Below are positions 24,785 through 33,273 of a stretch of 64,000 bases of DNA, one piece after another. How positions within the stretch are numbered: position 1 is the first letter of the stretch; each line of letters starts with the position of its first letter. The notes below the pieces were generated by a model. The model made no database searches. It was not told the DNA's origin and was given only the letters and a program-made list of their open reading frames with translations. The DNA is from a virus, in IMG/VR virus record IMGVR_UViG_3300042319_000564, positions 1 to 64,000 of that record. One strand, 5' to 3'. The position numbers and the translations under genes are program-made.

Positions 24785-25239
24785 TTTGTAGCCGCCTTAT
24801 TCAACTCAGTAGCTTGATTATGTAGGTCTATGATTTCTTTAGGGACAGGACAGTTTTCAATATACTTGATAACTTCTTCTTTTTTGATTACTTCTTTATC
24901 AACGTATTTGATAATGTCTTTACCTTTTTCACGTATAACTTTAGTCTTTTCTACAATCTTTTCTTGGATCTCAATGTTCTTGTTTGCAGATTGTGCTTCA
25001 GCTTGAGCCATTTTAGCTTCCATCTCTTTGACCTTAAGTTCCCATTCTTTATAATCAGCTAGGCCTCCCTCAAGATATACGCCAAACACAAGCACAATGA
25101 TGCTACAAATTTGTATAGCAAATTGATATGTTTTAACAAAAGGAATGAATCCTAGGACGAATCCTGCGAGGGTGCCCAAAATACCTAATCCAAAGATTAC
25201 ATGTATTGCGGCGTCGGGTAGTATTGATAGTATCCACAT
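24781..25239 (-). CDS. Inner-membrane spanin-like protein (Rz-like)
   Basis: 152 aa. Two hydrophobic segments at residues 8-30 and 38-55 are followed by a long coiled coil (EWELKVKEMEAKMAQAEAQ, then EKIVEKTKVIREKG). The C-terminus has K-Y-I-E-N-C-P-V-P-K, a short segment typical of Rz-type ends. Unlike lambda Rz it has two membrane segments rather than one. The coiled coil would span the periplasm and meet the lipoprotein partner encoded right after it. A CATAAATAC element is just upstream. Confidence 0.7.
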   Translation of the reverse strand: MWILSILPDAAIHVIFGLGILGTLAGFVLGFIPFVKTYQFAIQICSIIVLVFGVYLEGGLADYKEWELKVKEMEAKMAQAEAQSANKNIEIQEKIVEKTKVIREKGKDIIKYVDKEVIKKEEVIKYIENCPVPKEIIDLHNQATELNKAATK

Positions 25240-25246
25240 AGTATGC

Positions 25247-25255
25247 GTATTTATG
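25247..25255 (-). promoter_or_regulatory. Late-type promoter element for spanin genes
   Basis: CATAAATAC, eight bases before the ATG at 25239; the leader would be two bases or none. Confidence 0.55.
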
Positions 25256-26231
25256 CCAGGGGATACTTACTTTCAGGAAGTATTTTAGTTGCTACCATAT
25301 CAGTTCCGCAAAAACATTGTTCAATTTTACAGGGTACGTAATTATCAGTAAATGATATATTATCATATAGACTACGTGTTTCACCCTGTTCGCATACTCC
25401 TCTATATATAACATCATGGTCAATTCTCATAGTAGATGATCCTATATTACAATCCCAACCCATAAAGTTGTTTTTTTGTTGTTTCATTAATACTTGGGGA
25501 TTAATATTATAAGAAAGGTTGTTGTTATATGTTATTTTTAAAGTATGATTTATTTTATATTTAGGATCTAATAAAGATTTTACTTTAGTATTTTTATGTT
25601 TTCCGGGTAACCAGTTTTCAGTCTTTAATTTAGTTATTTCTTCAGTTGTATATTTTGAATATATATCTGGATTTCCCATCATTGCTTTAACTGTTATAGT
25701 TGCTCCGGTGTTTTTAATTAAATATTCCTGTGCTTCAAATGCCTTATCTAAAGTAGTATACACATGAGTAATCAAGCATATTACATCTGTAGCCTCATTA
25801 TGAAATAAATTTGCAACTTCTGTAATATGGTGATAATCATTTGTTTGCTCACTATGGTATGTTAAAAACAAATTATCCATTAATTTTGATTCTTGTAACT
25901 CTTTCCACCACCTGATAGTTCTTGCGCCATTTGATATCATACTTATCATTGCCCCTTTAGACTTCATATATGCTAATAAAGGAATAAGATCGGGATATAG
26001 TGTGGGTTCACCGCCGGTAATTTGAATCCAAAAAGGCATATCACCGCATGCCGCAACTAATTTATCAGTATATTCTTTGTATTTGTCTAAAGTAAACCAT
26101 CGTTGACTTCCGTCTTTGTGTCTGCTACCGCAAAAACTACAATCATGGTTACATACGTTATGTATCTTCCATTCAATGAAGTTATAGTCTGCTTGTGTTG
26201 CTTTTTCTACTTTAATTGGGAATATCTTCAT
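25251..26231 (-). CDS. Radical SAM enzyme
   Basis: 326 aa. The iron-sulfur motif is C-x3-C-x2-C at C27, C31, C34 (CNHDCSFC). I-T-G-G-E-P-T at about residue 72 is the GGE motif that binds SAM. C-terminal cysteines (CNIGSS, GVC, CKIEQCFCG) could hold an auxiliary cluster (SPASM-like). It starts five bases after a TATAAATA element. Neighbours are an aminotransferase and an epimerase, so it may act on a sugar, nucleotide or peptide; the substrate is unknown. Confidence 0.85.
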   Translation of the reverse strand: MKIFPIKVEKATQADYNFIEWKIHNVCNHDCSFCGSRHKDGSQRWFTLDKYKEYTDKLVAACGDMPFWIQITGGEPTLYPDLIPLLAYMKSKGAMISMISNGARTIRWWKELQESKLMDNLFLTYHSEQTNDYHHITEVANLFHNEATDVICLITHVYTTLDKAFEAQEYLIKNTGATITVKAMMGNPDIYSKYTTEEITKLKTENWLPGKHKNTKVKSLLDPKYKINHTLKITYNNNLSYNINPQVLMKQQKNNFMGWDCNIGSSTMRIDHDVIYRGVCEQGETRSLYDNISFTDNYVPCKIEQCFCGTDMVATKILPESKYPLA

Positions 26232-26234
26232 CAG

Positions 26235-27302
26235 TTATTTATAGAAATTAATAACCTTACTTGCGATATATTCTACTTCTTGGTCAGTTAATTCCGGATA
26301 CATAGGAAGACTTAATACTCCCCTAGATAATAATACGCTATTACTTAATAGATCGGGTTTAGCTAATTCTTTGCCAATTGGTAAATCACCCAACACATAT
26401 TCATAATGAACTTTACTATCAATTCCATCAGTCAATAAATGCGTATGTAAACTATTACGATCGGCTAAATACATTACAAATTTTTGATGAGCATGAGGAT
26501 CTTTTGTATCCGACAAACAATTTATAGGCAAGTCTTTAAATTTATCACACCAATATTTTGCTATATTACTTCTACGTTTTTGCCACTCATATATATATTT
26601 TGTTCTAACTAATATTTGAGCACAATCTTGTTCGCTCATCTTGCTATTAGTCCCGGCATTGTAAAAATAAGGCTTGTTATTATCTCTGTAACTTGAAGCA
26701 TATAGATATAACTTTTCATCGTTTGTGACAATTGCACCACCATTACCTGAACTAGGTAAATTCTTTGTAGGGTCAAAACTGATTGACATACCACTACCCA
26801 CATCACCTTCACATGCTAACCAATGTTGTGCTCCATCAACTATTACTCCATATGCATTTGGATAATTAGCATTAGGCCAGGGCTTGCGACCCGCAAATCC
26901 CATCACACAATCATATATTCCACCTCTACCTGTCTCATGTTGGATAACACCATTCTTATCAGTATCAGCTAATTCAATGTCCCAGCCAGCTGTTATAAAC
27001 GCATTTAGTGTGGCTGGGTAGGTTAAATTAGGAATACGAATTTTGGGGTTGCCCTCCATAGTTTCACTGTGTGAAATCTTTTTCCAACGGGCTATAATCT
27101 CTAATGCTTGTGTACCTGAATGTACAGTTATAGCATACTTTGTACTAGTACGATGTTTTAGCCATTCTTCAAACGATCGGGTGTAATGACCACCAACTAG
27201 TTTACCGTCTTTGAGGGCACGGTGAGTTGCATCAAGCAACTCTTCACCGATGTTCTTATACTGTCTTGCTAGACCAAAATGCGGAATTACTAAGCCACTC
27301 AT
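26235..27302 (-). CDS. DegT/DnrJ/EryC1/StrS-family aminotransferase
   Basis: 355 aa. The PLP-binding lysine is in S-F-D-P-T-K-N-L-P-S-S-G-N-G-G, matching the SF-x-x-K-N motif of nucleotide-sugar aminotransferases. Other family features are L-K-H-R-T-S-T-K-Y-A-I-T-V-H-S-G-T-Q-A-L at the start and the T-K-Y-I-Y-E-W-Q-K-R-R segment. It transfers an amino group to a keto-sugar, giving amino sugars for surface glycans. Its first 47 bases overlap the end of the epimerase gene, so the two are coupled. Confidence 0.88.
   Translation of the reverse strand: MSGLVIPHFGLARQYKNIGEELLDATHRALKDGKLVGGHYTRSFEEWLKHRTSTKYAITVHSGTQALEIIARWKKISHSETMEGNPKIRIPNLTYPATLNAFITAGWDIELADTDKNGVIQHETGRGGIYDCVMGFAGRKPWPNANYPNAYGVIVDGAQHWLACEGDVGSGMSISFDPTKNLPSSGNGGAIVTNDEKLYLYASSYRDNNKPYFYNAGTNSKMSEQDCAQILVRTKYIYEWQKRRSNIAKYWCDKFKDLPINCLSDTKDPHAHQKFVMYLADRNSLHTHLLTDGIDSKVHYEYVLGDLPIGKELAKPDLLSNSVLLSRGVLSLPMYPELTDQEVEYIASKVINFYK
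26236..26243 (-). promoter_or_regulatory. Late promoter TATAAATA of the radical SAM gene
   Basis: Exact consensus within the last codons of the aminotransferase gene; ATG at 26231 lies near +1. Confidence 0.65.
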
Positions 27303-28224
27303 AATATTTTTGAAATCCTTCTTCTACATCTATCTTAGGATCATAACCAAAGTCTCTACGAGCGGCATCAATGTTCAATGCACCACGACTTGGGAAATCA
27401 GCATCTTTATCTTTAACTATCAATGTTCCACCACCTGCTAACTTCAATGCTAGTTGTGCGGCTTCTAACAATGTACGACTGTGACTCTTGGTGATATTAT
27501 ATGTTTTGTTATTGGTGTTATTACTTAATGCGGCCGCAACAATACCATCTGCGGCATCTTCTACATATGTAAAGTCTAATGTTTCATTTGCACCATTAAC
27601 ATTCAATATGCCGCCTCGCATTGCGGTAAGCATAAACTTAGCAATAACACGATCCTCAACATCTAGTTCACCATACACCGCACTTGGACGAATGATTGTA
27701 TGACTAAAACATCCACGACGGCTATAATCTTCTACTAATCTTTCTCCGGCTAGTTTCATAATGCCATACTGACCTTGCGGCTTACAGTTATAATCTTCTG
27801 TTACGTCATCTGTAAAGTCACCGTATACCATTGAACTACTGATATAAACAAATTTCTTTATTCCATGCTTCTTACTAACTTCACACAAATTTAATAGACC
27901 TTCCATCATTGTTTTTGCTCCCATAGTTGGATTAGCATTAACAACTTTTTGTCTTGGAAAACTAGCCATATGAATCACAATATCAAACTTGTATCGTTCA
28001 AATAACCAATCAATACTTTCGCTAGAAATGTCAATAGCATGGATACTGCCGGGTTGTATTTTCTTCAACCGTTCTGTCATTAGATAGTCAATCTCATCTT
28101 GTGGAATGATACCGTAGTTAGTTCGTATATCGGTAATAGCAACACGGTGTCCCATATGTTGCAATCTATCTACTACATTATGTCCGATAAGTCCTAATCC
28201 ACCTGTAACTAGTATATTACTCAT
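27256..28224 (-). CDS. NAD-dependent nucleotide-sugar epimerase/dehydratase (SDR)
   Basis: 322 aa. The Rossmann motif G-G-L-G-L-I-G is at residues 8-14. The catalytic region is S-S-S-M-V-Y-G and Y-G-I-M-K-L-A-G-E (Y-x3-K). Later the extended-SDR feature R-P-S-A-V-Y-G appears. It acts on a nucleotide-sugar, and its product could serve the aminotransferase coded just after it. The start overlaps the end of the upstream small gene (within TATGAG). T4-like phages of aquatic bacteria often carry such genes. Confidence 0.9.
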   Translation of the reverse strand: MSNILVTGGLGLIGHNVVDRLQHMGHRVAITDIRTNYGIIPQDEIDYLMTERLKKIQPGSIHAIDISSESIDWLFERYKFDIVIHMASFPRQKVVNANPTMGAKTMMEGLLNLCEVSKKHGIKKFVYISSSMVYGDFTDDVTEDYNCKPQGQYGIMKLAGERLVEDYSRRGCFSHTIIRPSAVYGELDVEDRVIAKFMLTAMRGGILNVNGANETLDFTYVEDAADGIVAAALSNNTNNKTYNITKSHSRTLLEAAQLALKLAGGGTLIVKDKDADFPSRGALNIDAARRDFGYDPKIDVEEGFQKYYEWLSNSAFWSSKTV

Positions 28225-28549
28225 ATTTTAATTTCCAAAATGTTAATTGTTTGTGTGTTAGATATGCTCTAATATGATATACATAACTATAATCGTATAG
28301 GTCATTGTTACGATGCCAACTAGGTGGAGGATTAGAGTTTTCCATTATCCATTTACCAGCTTCTGTTTGTTGCCACTCATATATAGGTTGTGCTACAAAC
28401 AAATCAGGATCTTCAACATCACCCATTCTAATAGTATGTACTACATGAGTGATAGATACAGTCTCTTCTCCGGTATCAGATATTTGTACCTGATATTTGG
28501 GTCTAGTAAATTCGTCTTTAGACTGCCATTGGTGCTTTGATAGGGCCAT
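28217..28549 (-). CDS. Small protein with FxLKY tail
   Basis: 110 aa from an ATG at 28549 that lies inside the end of thyA (32-base overlap); an earlier in-frame codon at 28615 goes deep into thyA and is less likely. The protein is rich in Trp and Tyr, and has a central V-S-I-T-H-V-V-H-T-I block. It ends Q-L-T-F-W-K-L-K-Y-E, a variant of the C-terminal F-x-L-[RK]-[WF] ending of the tiny genes at 3.3-4.6 kb. Function unknown. Confidence 0.6.
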   Translation of the reverse strand: MALSKHQWQSKDEFTRPKYQVQISDTGEETVSITHVVHTIRMGDVEDPDLFVAQPIYEWQQTEAGKWIMENSNPPPSWHRNNDLYDYSYVYHIRAYLTHKQLTFWKLKYE

Positions 28550-29417
28550 CACTTTTATAGTTCTCCAAATATATATCTGCCATTGATATTTCAAAGATGT
28601 TTGTTTTTGAGGCATTTAACATCAATGTCGGTAACGGGTACGGTTCACGTGTTAGTTGTTCTTTGACTTGTTCAATGTGGTCTTTGTAAATATGTGTATC
28701 ACCTGTACTGATTACAAGTTCTCCTACTTTCAGATTACAGTGATGTGCCAATAGATGTGTAAGTAGTGCATAAGAAGCAATGTTAAAAGGTAGACCCAAG
28801 AAAACATCAACACTACGCTGATACATATGACAAGATAGTTCTTTATTTTTGTTGACATAGAATTGACTCATAACGTGACAAGGGGGCAATGCCATTTCTT
28901 CTAACTCGCTCACGTTCCAAGCACTAAGAATGTGCCTGCGCCCATTAGGATCTTCAATTAATCCTTTAATGAGATTTGCCAATTGGTCAACTTCCGTGCG
29001 GTCAACGGCAAGGCGGTTACCACCTTTGTGCGCCGGGCCCATGTCTTTTTCAACCGTGTCTTTGTTCCAATGCCGCCATTGTACCCCATATACACGTCCG
29101 AGATCACCTTCAAATTTCGCTTTAGGCTTCCAATACGATGCTTCTGCATTCGGCGTCCAGATAGTAACCTTTCCTTCACTTGTACCGTGGGTAAGTTCTG
29201 CCAATCTACGCTCATCACTACTTCCTTCAATAAACCAAAGAAGCTCACCGACGCAAGCTTTCCAAGCAAGTTTCTTAGTAGTGACTGCGGGAAAGCCCCG
29301 ACGCAAATCAAAGCGAATATGACGTCCAAAAACACTATAGGTGCCAACACCAGTTCTATCATCTTTAACTTCTCCGTTATCTAGTATATCTTGTAATAAT
29401 TCTAAGTATTGTTTCAT
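28518..29417 (-). CDS. thyA: Thymidylate synthase
   Basis: 299 aa. The catalytic cysteine is C180 in A-L-P-P-C-H. Other ThyA features are R-T-G-V-G-T-Y-S-V-F-G near the N-terminus, L-W-F-I-E-G-S-S, R-V-Y-G-V-Q-W-R-H-W, R-R-H-I-L-S-A-W-N-V and D-V-F-L-G-L-P-F-N. It makes dTMP from dUMP using methylene-tetrahydrofolate and so feeds phage DNA synthesis. Full length; an extended -10 promoter and terminator lie upstream. Confidence 0.97.
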   Translation of the reverse strand: MKQYLELLQDILDNGEVKDDRTGVGTYSVFGRHIRFDLRRGFPAVTTKKLAWKACVGELLWFIEGSSDERRLAELTHGTSEGKVTIWTPNAEASYWKPKAKFEGDLGRVYGVQWRHWNKDTVEKDMGPAHKGGNRLAVDRTEVDQLANLIKGLIEDPNGRRHILSAWNVSELEEMALPPCHVMSQFYVNKNKELSCHMYQRSVDVFLGLPFNIASYALLTHLLAHHCNLKVGELVISTGDTHIYKDHIEQVKEQLTREPYPLPTLMLNASKTNIFEISMADIYLENYKSDGPIKAPMAV

Positions 29418-29422
29418 AAGTT

Positions 29423-29431
29423 ATTATATCA
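29423..29431 (-). promoter_or_regulatory. Extended -10 promoter of thyA
   Basis: TGATATAAT on the minus strand (TG-n-TATAAT, TATAAT at 29428-29423). No good -35 is seen. The ATG (29417) falls near +1. Confidence 0.5.
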
Positions 29432-29441
29432 TGTTAATAAG

Positions 29442-29467
29442 AAAAGCCCCGACTGATCAGGGCTTTT
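29442..29467 (-). terminator. Terminator hairpin, both directions
   Basis: AAAAAGCCC and GGGGCTTTT stems around a short loop, T-rich on both sides. It ends the 29476-30472 gene pair before thyA. Confidence 0.88.
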
Positions 29468-29475
29468 TGATTGAG

Positions 29476-29772
29476 TTAAAGTTTACCTAATAGTCGGTCT
29501 GTTTCTGGTTGTACAGTATCAGCAATGCTTTGTACATTAAGTACAAATTCTACACTTACAATAGAATCTTCCAACTCATTTAGTTTTCTACTAACAGCAT
29601 CCTCTACTTGATCTGGATCCAAACCTTGTTGAAGTAACTTTTGAATATTAATAGTTTGTTGCTTCTTACCAGTTAATTTAATAATTAATTTTTTAATAAA
29701 CTCTACAGGTATTTTGTTCTTCTCTACATCTTCAAGGATGTGTTCCCATTTATCAATAAAATCAGGCGACAT
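29476..29772 (-). CDS. Small helical hypothetical protein
   Basis: 98 aa, all predicted helix, charged (KWEHILEDVEKNKIPVEFIKK) with a G-L-D-P-D-Q-V-E-D-A turn. It overlaps the end of the 236-aa gene upstream by 11 bases. No known family. It is the last gene before the terminator. Confidence 0.6.
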   Translation of the reverse strand: MSPDFIDKWEHILEDVEKNKIPVEFIKKLIIKLTGKKQQTINIQKLLQQGLDPDQVEDAVSRKLNELEDSIVSVEFVLNVQSIADTVQPETDRLLGKL

Positions 29773-30472
29773 TAGTTACTTTTTTAGTGTATTTTCTTTT
29801 TGTTGGTGTAGCTACTTCTGCAACTACTGCCTTTTTAGATTTAGTTGATTTAACTGTTTCTTTAACTGCATGTGTGGGATCCATTTGTGCGGCTTCTTTT
29901 AACAATCTGTCAGCTTCTGCCATTAAGCCTTTTGCCTCTGCAGACATTTTTTGTGCTTGTTGGCGTAAGTTATTAGCTAATGTAGTATCACCTAATAAAT
30001 CATCTGAGCCTACAACTGGCGAGTTTGATTGTGGTCCACGCATTCTACGTGCTACGTCAGCTGGATCTTGCAATCCACGACTATTATCTAGTTCAGCCAT
30101 ACGTCTAACAGCATCCTCACCCATTTTCATTTCATCTAAAATTTTATTAAGATCATTTAATTTAATGCGTGTATTAGGTGCCGGAGTCATTACAATTTGT
30201 TCTGTATTGACTTTCTTTAATTGACCTTCTATGTGCAAAACTTGCAGAATTGGTCGGCCGTCTTGTGTGTAACTTCTATTCAATGCATCGGCTAAATTTT
30301 CACTACTTTGACCTATATCACTTTCAATACAACGAATTAATGAATCATGTATATTCTTATTGATTGTTTCTGTATATGTAACTAAGCACATATGAGGCTC
30401 GCCTGGTACTTCTCGGAAAATTACAGCTACTTTTCTGTCCCCGTGTTTCCCTACGTGTCTTGTAAAACTCAT
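29762..30472 (-). CDS. Conserved hypothetical phage protein with basic tail
   Basis: 236 aa. The first 110 residues are a folded domain (M-S-F-T-R-H-V-G-K-H-G-D-R-K-V-A-V-I-F-R). The middle is Arg/Pro-rich (R-R-M-R-G-P-Q), followed by a helical region (AEAKGLMAEADRLLKEAAQ), and the C-terminus is Lys/Thr-rich (KRKYTKKVT), suited to nucleic acid binding. AAGGAG precedes the ATG. I do not know a named homologue. Confidence 0.65.
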   Translation of the reverse strand: MSFTRHVGKHGDRKVAVIFREVPGEPHMCLVTYTETINKNIHDSLIRCIESDIGQSSENLADALNRSYTQDGRPILQVLHIEGQLKKVNTEQIVMTPAPNTRIKLNDLNKILDEMKMGEDAVRRMAELDNSRGLQDPADVARRMRGPQSNSPVVGSDDLLGDTTLANNLRQQAQKMSAEAKGLMAEADRLLKEAAQMDPTHAVKETVKSTKSKKAVVAEVATPTKRKYTKKVTNVA

Positions 30473-30546
30473 ATTATGTTCTCCTTGTAATATGCTAAAG
30501 TTATTTAATAAGAAATTTGTTCTCTACAAAATTTCCATATGCCCAT

Positions 30547-30798
30547 TTATGACCATTTTAACTCATAAAAAGTTGCTTCTTGCGGGTCCTCAAATGCAAT
30601 ACAACTAGGAGAAATTAACTCAATAATACTAGTTGAAATTGTAGGATATGTAATACTAAATCTTCCAGTCAATTTATCCAATACCCATTGTTTAGATTCA
30701 GGTGTGCATGGATGTGATGTTACTATAAAATGTTTAGGAGTATATGTCAACTCTCTTTCACTAAACCACGTAATAGGATCTAACTGATATTCAATCAT
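30547..30798 (-). CDS. Small protein with FxLKW tail
   Basis: 83 aa. The C-terminus A-T-F-Y-E-L-K-W-S repeats the ending of the 3.3-4.6 kb gene array, but here no gene follows, so the tail is not explained by a downstream ribosome site. The body has a P-C-T-P-E-S-K-Q-W-V segment. ATGA overlap with the gene upstream. Function unknown. The 74 bases upstream of the 29762-30472 gene hold nothing I recognise. Confidence 0.6.
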   Translation of the reverse strand: MIEYQLDPITWFSERELTYTPKHFIVTSHPCTPESKQWVLDKLTGRFSITYPTISTSIIELISPSCIAFEDPQEATFYELKWS

Positions 30799-31226
30799 TT
30801 TGTTAAATTGTCCAACATCTTATATTTTTCCCAGGCTTCTACTACTGCAGGGGTTGAGTTATCGTTAGTAGGAACCACTTGCATCCACAATCCTTGACCT
30901 AATTTAGCTGGATGATTATACAGGTAACTATGTCCAGCTCTGCGACCTTCATCATCAAATACTCTAGGTTGATGTATCCTACCCGAGAAATATAATCTAG
31001 TAGCTAATGCCTTTACATCAGTCAGGTCATACTCGCCTAAGGTACTCAGATTTGAACGGCGTTGATATGGATTACCTTCTGCGTAGTATTGTTCTACTAC
31101 TTGCATAAAGGTATCGTAATCAGGACACAATGTACGTGTTACAATGAACATAACATCATCCTCGGACACTTCGTTATGCATAATACTAACTAGACAACCA
31201 CCAAGACTAGTACCAATATACATCAT
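30795..31226 (-). CDS. Hypothetical protein
   Basis: 143 aa, soluble, with an S-L-G-G-C-L-V-S-I strand near the start and a W-E-K-Y end. Two adjacent ATG codons (31226 and 31223) can start it; the ATG overlaps the upstream stop. Part of a four-gene chain joined by four-base overlaps (30547-31597). No domain recognised. Confidence 0.55.
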   Translation of the reverse strand: MMYIGTSLGGCLVSIMHNEVSEDDVMFIVTRTLCPDYDTFMQVVEQYYAEGNPYQRRSNLSTLGEYDLTDVKALATRLYFSGRIHQPRVFDDEGRRAGHSYLYNHPAKLGQGLWMQVVPTNDNSTPAVVEAWEKYKMLDNLTK

Positions 31227-31597
31227 ACAATCATCTTCCTATCTTGCTTAACGTAATCACTATATACTTTTTTACCATTAGTTCTAATCCATTTTACGAT
31301 AGGCTGTGGATTATCATTAAATGCTTCCTTAAGTTCATCATACTCAACAGTACTATTGAATTCATAAATCTCATATGCACGTTGACTATTTGCACTCGCA
31401 CGAAGGATCATCATTTGTAATGGTATACCCGATGGTTGGTTGGGTATACGTTCTTCTTTAAGAATAGCAATAATTTTCTGTTGTTCCCATTCATTGTATT
31501 TTTTCATGTGCAAGTCAACATCATGTAGACTTTCAAGACCTTGCATATCCCACATTGCTAGATAGTGCTTAGTTTTGTTCTTTTTTGAGTAGGACAT
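31223..31597 (-). CDS. Hypothetical protein
   Basis: 124 aa, basic and helical. The start at 31597 lies inside the end of the 85-aa gene (29-base overlap); an internal ATG at 31555 would avoid the overlap. The middle contains E-E-R-I-P-N-Q-P-S-G-I-P-L-Q-M-M, and the end is Lys-rich. Function unknown. Confidence 0.5.
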   Translation of the reverse strand: MSYSKKNKTKHYLAMWDMQGLESLHDVDLHMKKYNEWEQQKIIAILKEERIPNQPSGIPLQMMILRASANSQRAYEIYEFNSTVEYDELKEAFNDNPQPIVKWIRTNGKKVYSDYVKQDRKMIV

Positions 31598-31826
31598 ATA
31601 CCATCTCTGCTTTGTTAATTGCGTTTGCTAATGCAGGTTCTGTTTCTGCTAGTTTAAGAATTTCTTTCCACTCATGCCATTTAGCAATACTTTTTCTTTC
31701 GGGATCTTCTCTAATTAAGGTGCGGTCAAGAGACCCACTTTTACGTGAATAGATCGTTTTGCCACCATCAGGGCTTTCGTAAATTAAATCAGGGCTTTCG
31801 TAAATTAATATTGAATCATTAGTCAT
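31569..31826 (-). CDS. Small hypothetical protein with repeated N-terminus
   Basis: 85 aa. A perfect 21-base tandem repeat (31767-31787 and 31788-31808) doubles the peptide LIYESPD within the first 20 residues. The rest is charged and helical (KWHEWKEILKLAETEPAL). The ATG overlaps the end of the 38-aa membrane protein gene. Function unknown. Confidence 0.55.
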   Translation of the reverse strand: MTNDSILIYESPDLIYESPDGGKTIYSRKSGSLDRTLIREDPERKSIAKWHEWKEILKLAETEPALANAINKAEMVYVLLKKEQN

Positions 31827-31935
31827 CGTGTTTTGATAAGGTATCTAATGCATAGGATAGTAGTCTAATAAAAATATACAAGACTACTCCTAGTACCAAT
31901 ACTATAAAGCCATAGCCAAGTATATCTAATATCAT
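31819..31935 (-). CDS. 38-aa single-pass membrane protein
   Basis: The ATG at 31935 overlaps the stop of the VWA gene (ATGA) and the stop overlaps the start of the next gene, so the coupling at both ends supports translation. The protein is a hydrophobic helix (about residues 5-30: ILGYGFIVLVLGVVLYIFIR) with a charged tail (KHDD). It is too short for a standard gene finder. It may modulate a membrane process. Confidence 0.55.
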   Translation of the reverse strand: MILDILGYGFIVLVLGVVLYIFIRLLSYALDTLSKHDD

Positions 31936-33218
31936 GTTGATGACGACTCATCATAAATTGCATACGTACCGAATGGGGGATTGGGATTCTTGTCACCATG
32001 AATGATCCATGTCGTATCACAATAATCAGCATCACCCCAACTACCAAAAGGATAGCCATCAGTGAAACAAATCAATCGTTTAGGTACATTGCCAATGTCT
32101 TTCAAGTATTTAAAGATACAATCAAAGTCAGTGCCGCCGCCGCCCATTGGCTCATATTCTTCAATGAGGTCCATGTTCTCACTACTGAAGTCTTTCGGGT
32201 TATATGTCTCAGTATCAAAACAGAATACATGGACCTTGTAACCATCAAACGCATCCATCATGCCACCCACTTCACCTAAGAATTGCTGTGCTTGTTTGTT
32301 ACTGATACTACCTGACATGTCAATAGCAACAACAACATCAATTTCTTCACCGGGATTCATGCCGGGCATAATAGCATCCATATGCCAACCTCTACGTGAG
32401 GGACGCATCCATGAATAATCTGTACGAATAGCACTTGTCAAATTCGTTTGAATCAGTTCACGCCAGGGCATAACTGGGTTAGTTGCTTGCTTAATCAAAC
32501 GTTCAACACCTAAAGGCAATGAACCTGCTTCAGCACTGCTTGCGGCATTGATAATAGCTTGCTTAACTTCCTGACGTACACGTTCACGTTCTTCAGGACT
32601 CATTGTTGGGCGTTTGCTTTTGCCTTCACTATCTCCGTTACCTTCACCATCATTCTCACCTTCACCATCCATGTGATCGTCAATCATCTGGTCAAGTAAA
32701 TCATCAATGGAGATTTTCTGAACATTCTTCATCAAATCATCATAGATTTCTTCTGCGGCTTTACCATCATACTTCTGCTCATACAAGCAAGGTACTGTTT
32801 TAATAAACTCACCCACTTTATGACGTTTCAAATCAGCATTAACAGCATAGTCATCAGCAATATTCCAGATCTCAGGATCACGATTACCTCTACGACCCAT
32901 GTGGTCATAGACAACGTGTAACACTTCATGCCCAACTAAGAATTCAACTTCTTTAGGCTTCAACATCATAATGAAACGACTATTGTAATAGAATTTCAAG
33001 CCATCAGTTGCCGCTGTACTACACCATAGATCAGCATTAATCAATTGCATACGAGTAGCAAGATTGCCGAAAAAGCTATGACGTAACAATAGACCAATAC
33101 GTGCGGTAACTAATTTTTCACGTGCTTGATAGTCAATCTTACTATCTGTAGGTCCTACAAGATTCTCAAATTTCTTACTGCGACTACGTTTCTTACTGGG
33201 ATTAATTACTTCACTCAT
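31932..33218 (-). CDS. VWA-domain protein with HExxH metallopeptidase-like domain
   Basis: 428 aa. The N-terminal half has H-E-V-L-H at residues 97-101 with a following H (V-Y-D-H), which fits a zinc metallopeptidase-like fold (DUF2201 type). A Glu/Asp/Gly linker follows, and the C-terminal half begins A-I-D-M-S-G-S (MIDAS motif, D-x-S-x-S) of a von Willebrand A domain, with a later F-T-D-G. It pairs with the MoxR ATPase at 33842-34942. MoxR-VWA pairs act as chaperone-like systems in bacteria. The phage role is unknown. Confidence 0.85.
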   Translation of the reverse strand: MSEVINPSKKRSRSKKFENLVGPTDSKIDYQAREKLVTARIGLLLRHSFFGNLATRMQLINADLWCSTAATDGLKFYYNSRFIMMLKPKEVEFLVGHEVLHVVYDHMGRRGNRDPEIWNIADDYAVNADLKRHKVGEFIKTVPCLYEQKYDGKAAEEIYDDLMKNVQKISIDDLLDQMIDDHMDGEGENDGEGNGDSEGKSKRPTMSPEERERVRQEVKQAIINAASSAEAGSLPLGVERLIKQATNPVMPWRELIQTNLTSAIRTDYSWMRPSRRGWHMDAIMPGMNPGEEIDVVVAIDMSGSISNKQAQQFLGEVGGMMDAFDGYKVHVFCFDTETYNPKDFSSENMDLIEEYEPMGGGGTDFDCIFKYLKDIGNVPKRLICFTDGYPFGSWGDADYCDTTWIIHGDKNPNPPFGTYAIYDESSST

Positions 33219-33244
33219 ATTGGTCCTTTGTTGTTTATGTCTCT

Positions 33245-33273
33245 ATTGTAACAGAGATTGTATTAATTGTCAA
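33245..33273 (-). promoter_or_regulatory. Sigma70 promoter (TTGACAAT cassette)
   Basis: TTGACA at 33273-33268, 17-base spacer, TACAAT at 33250-33245. The -35 box encodes the last residues of the upstream protein (VDN). Confidence 0.85.

Noticed and set aside
28930-29384. Plus- and minus-strand frames of 130-134 aa within thyA
   Set aside because: Shadows of the thyA gene, with no ribosome site and no sensible protein features.
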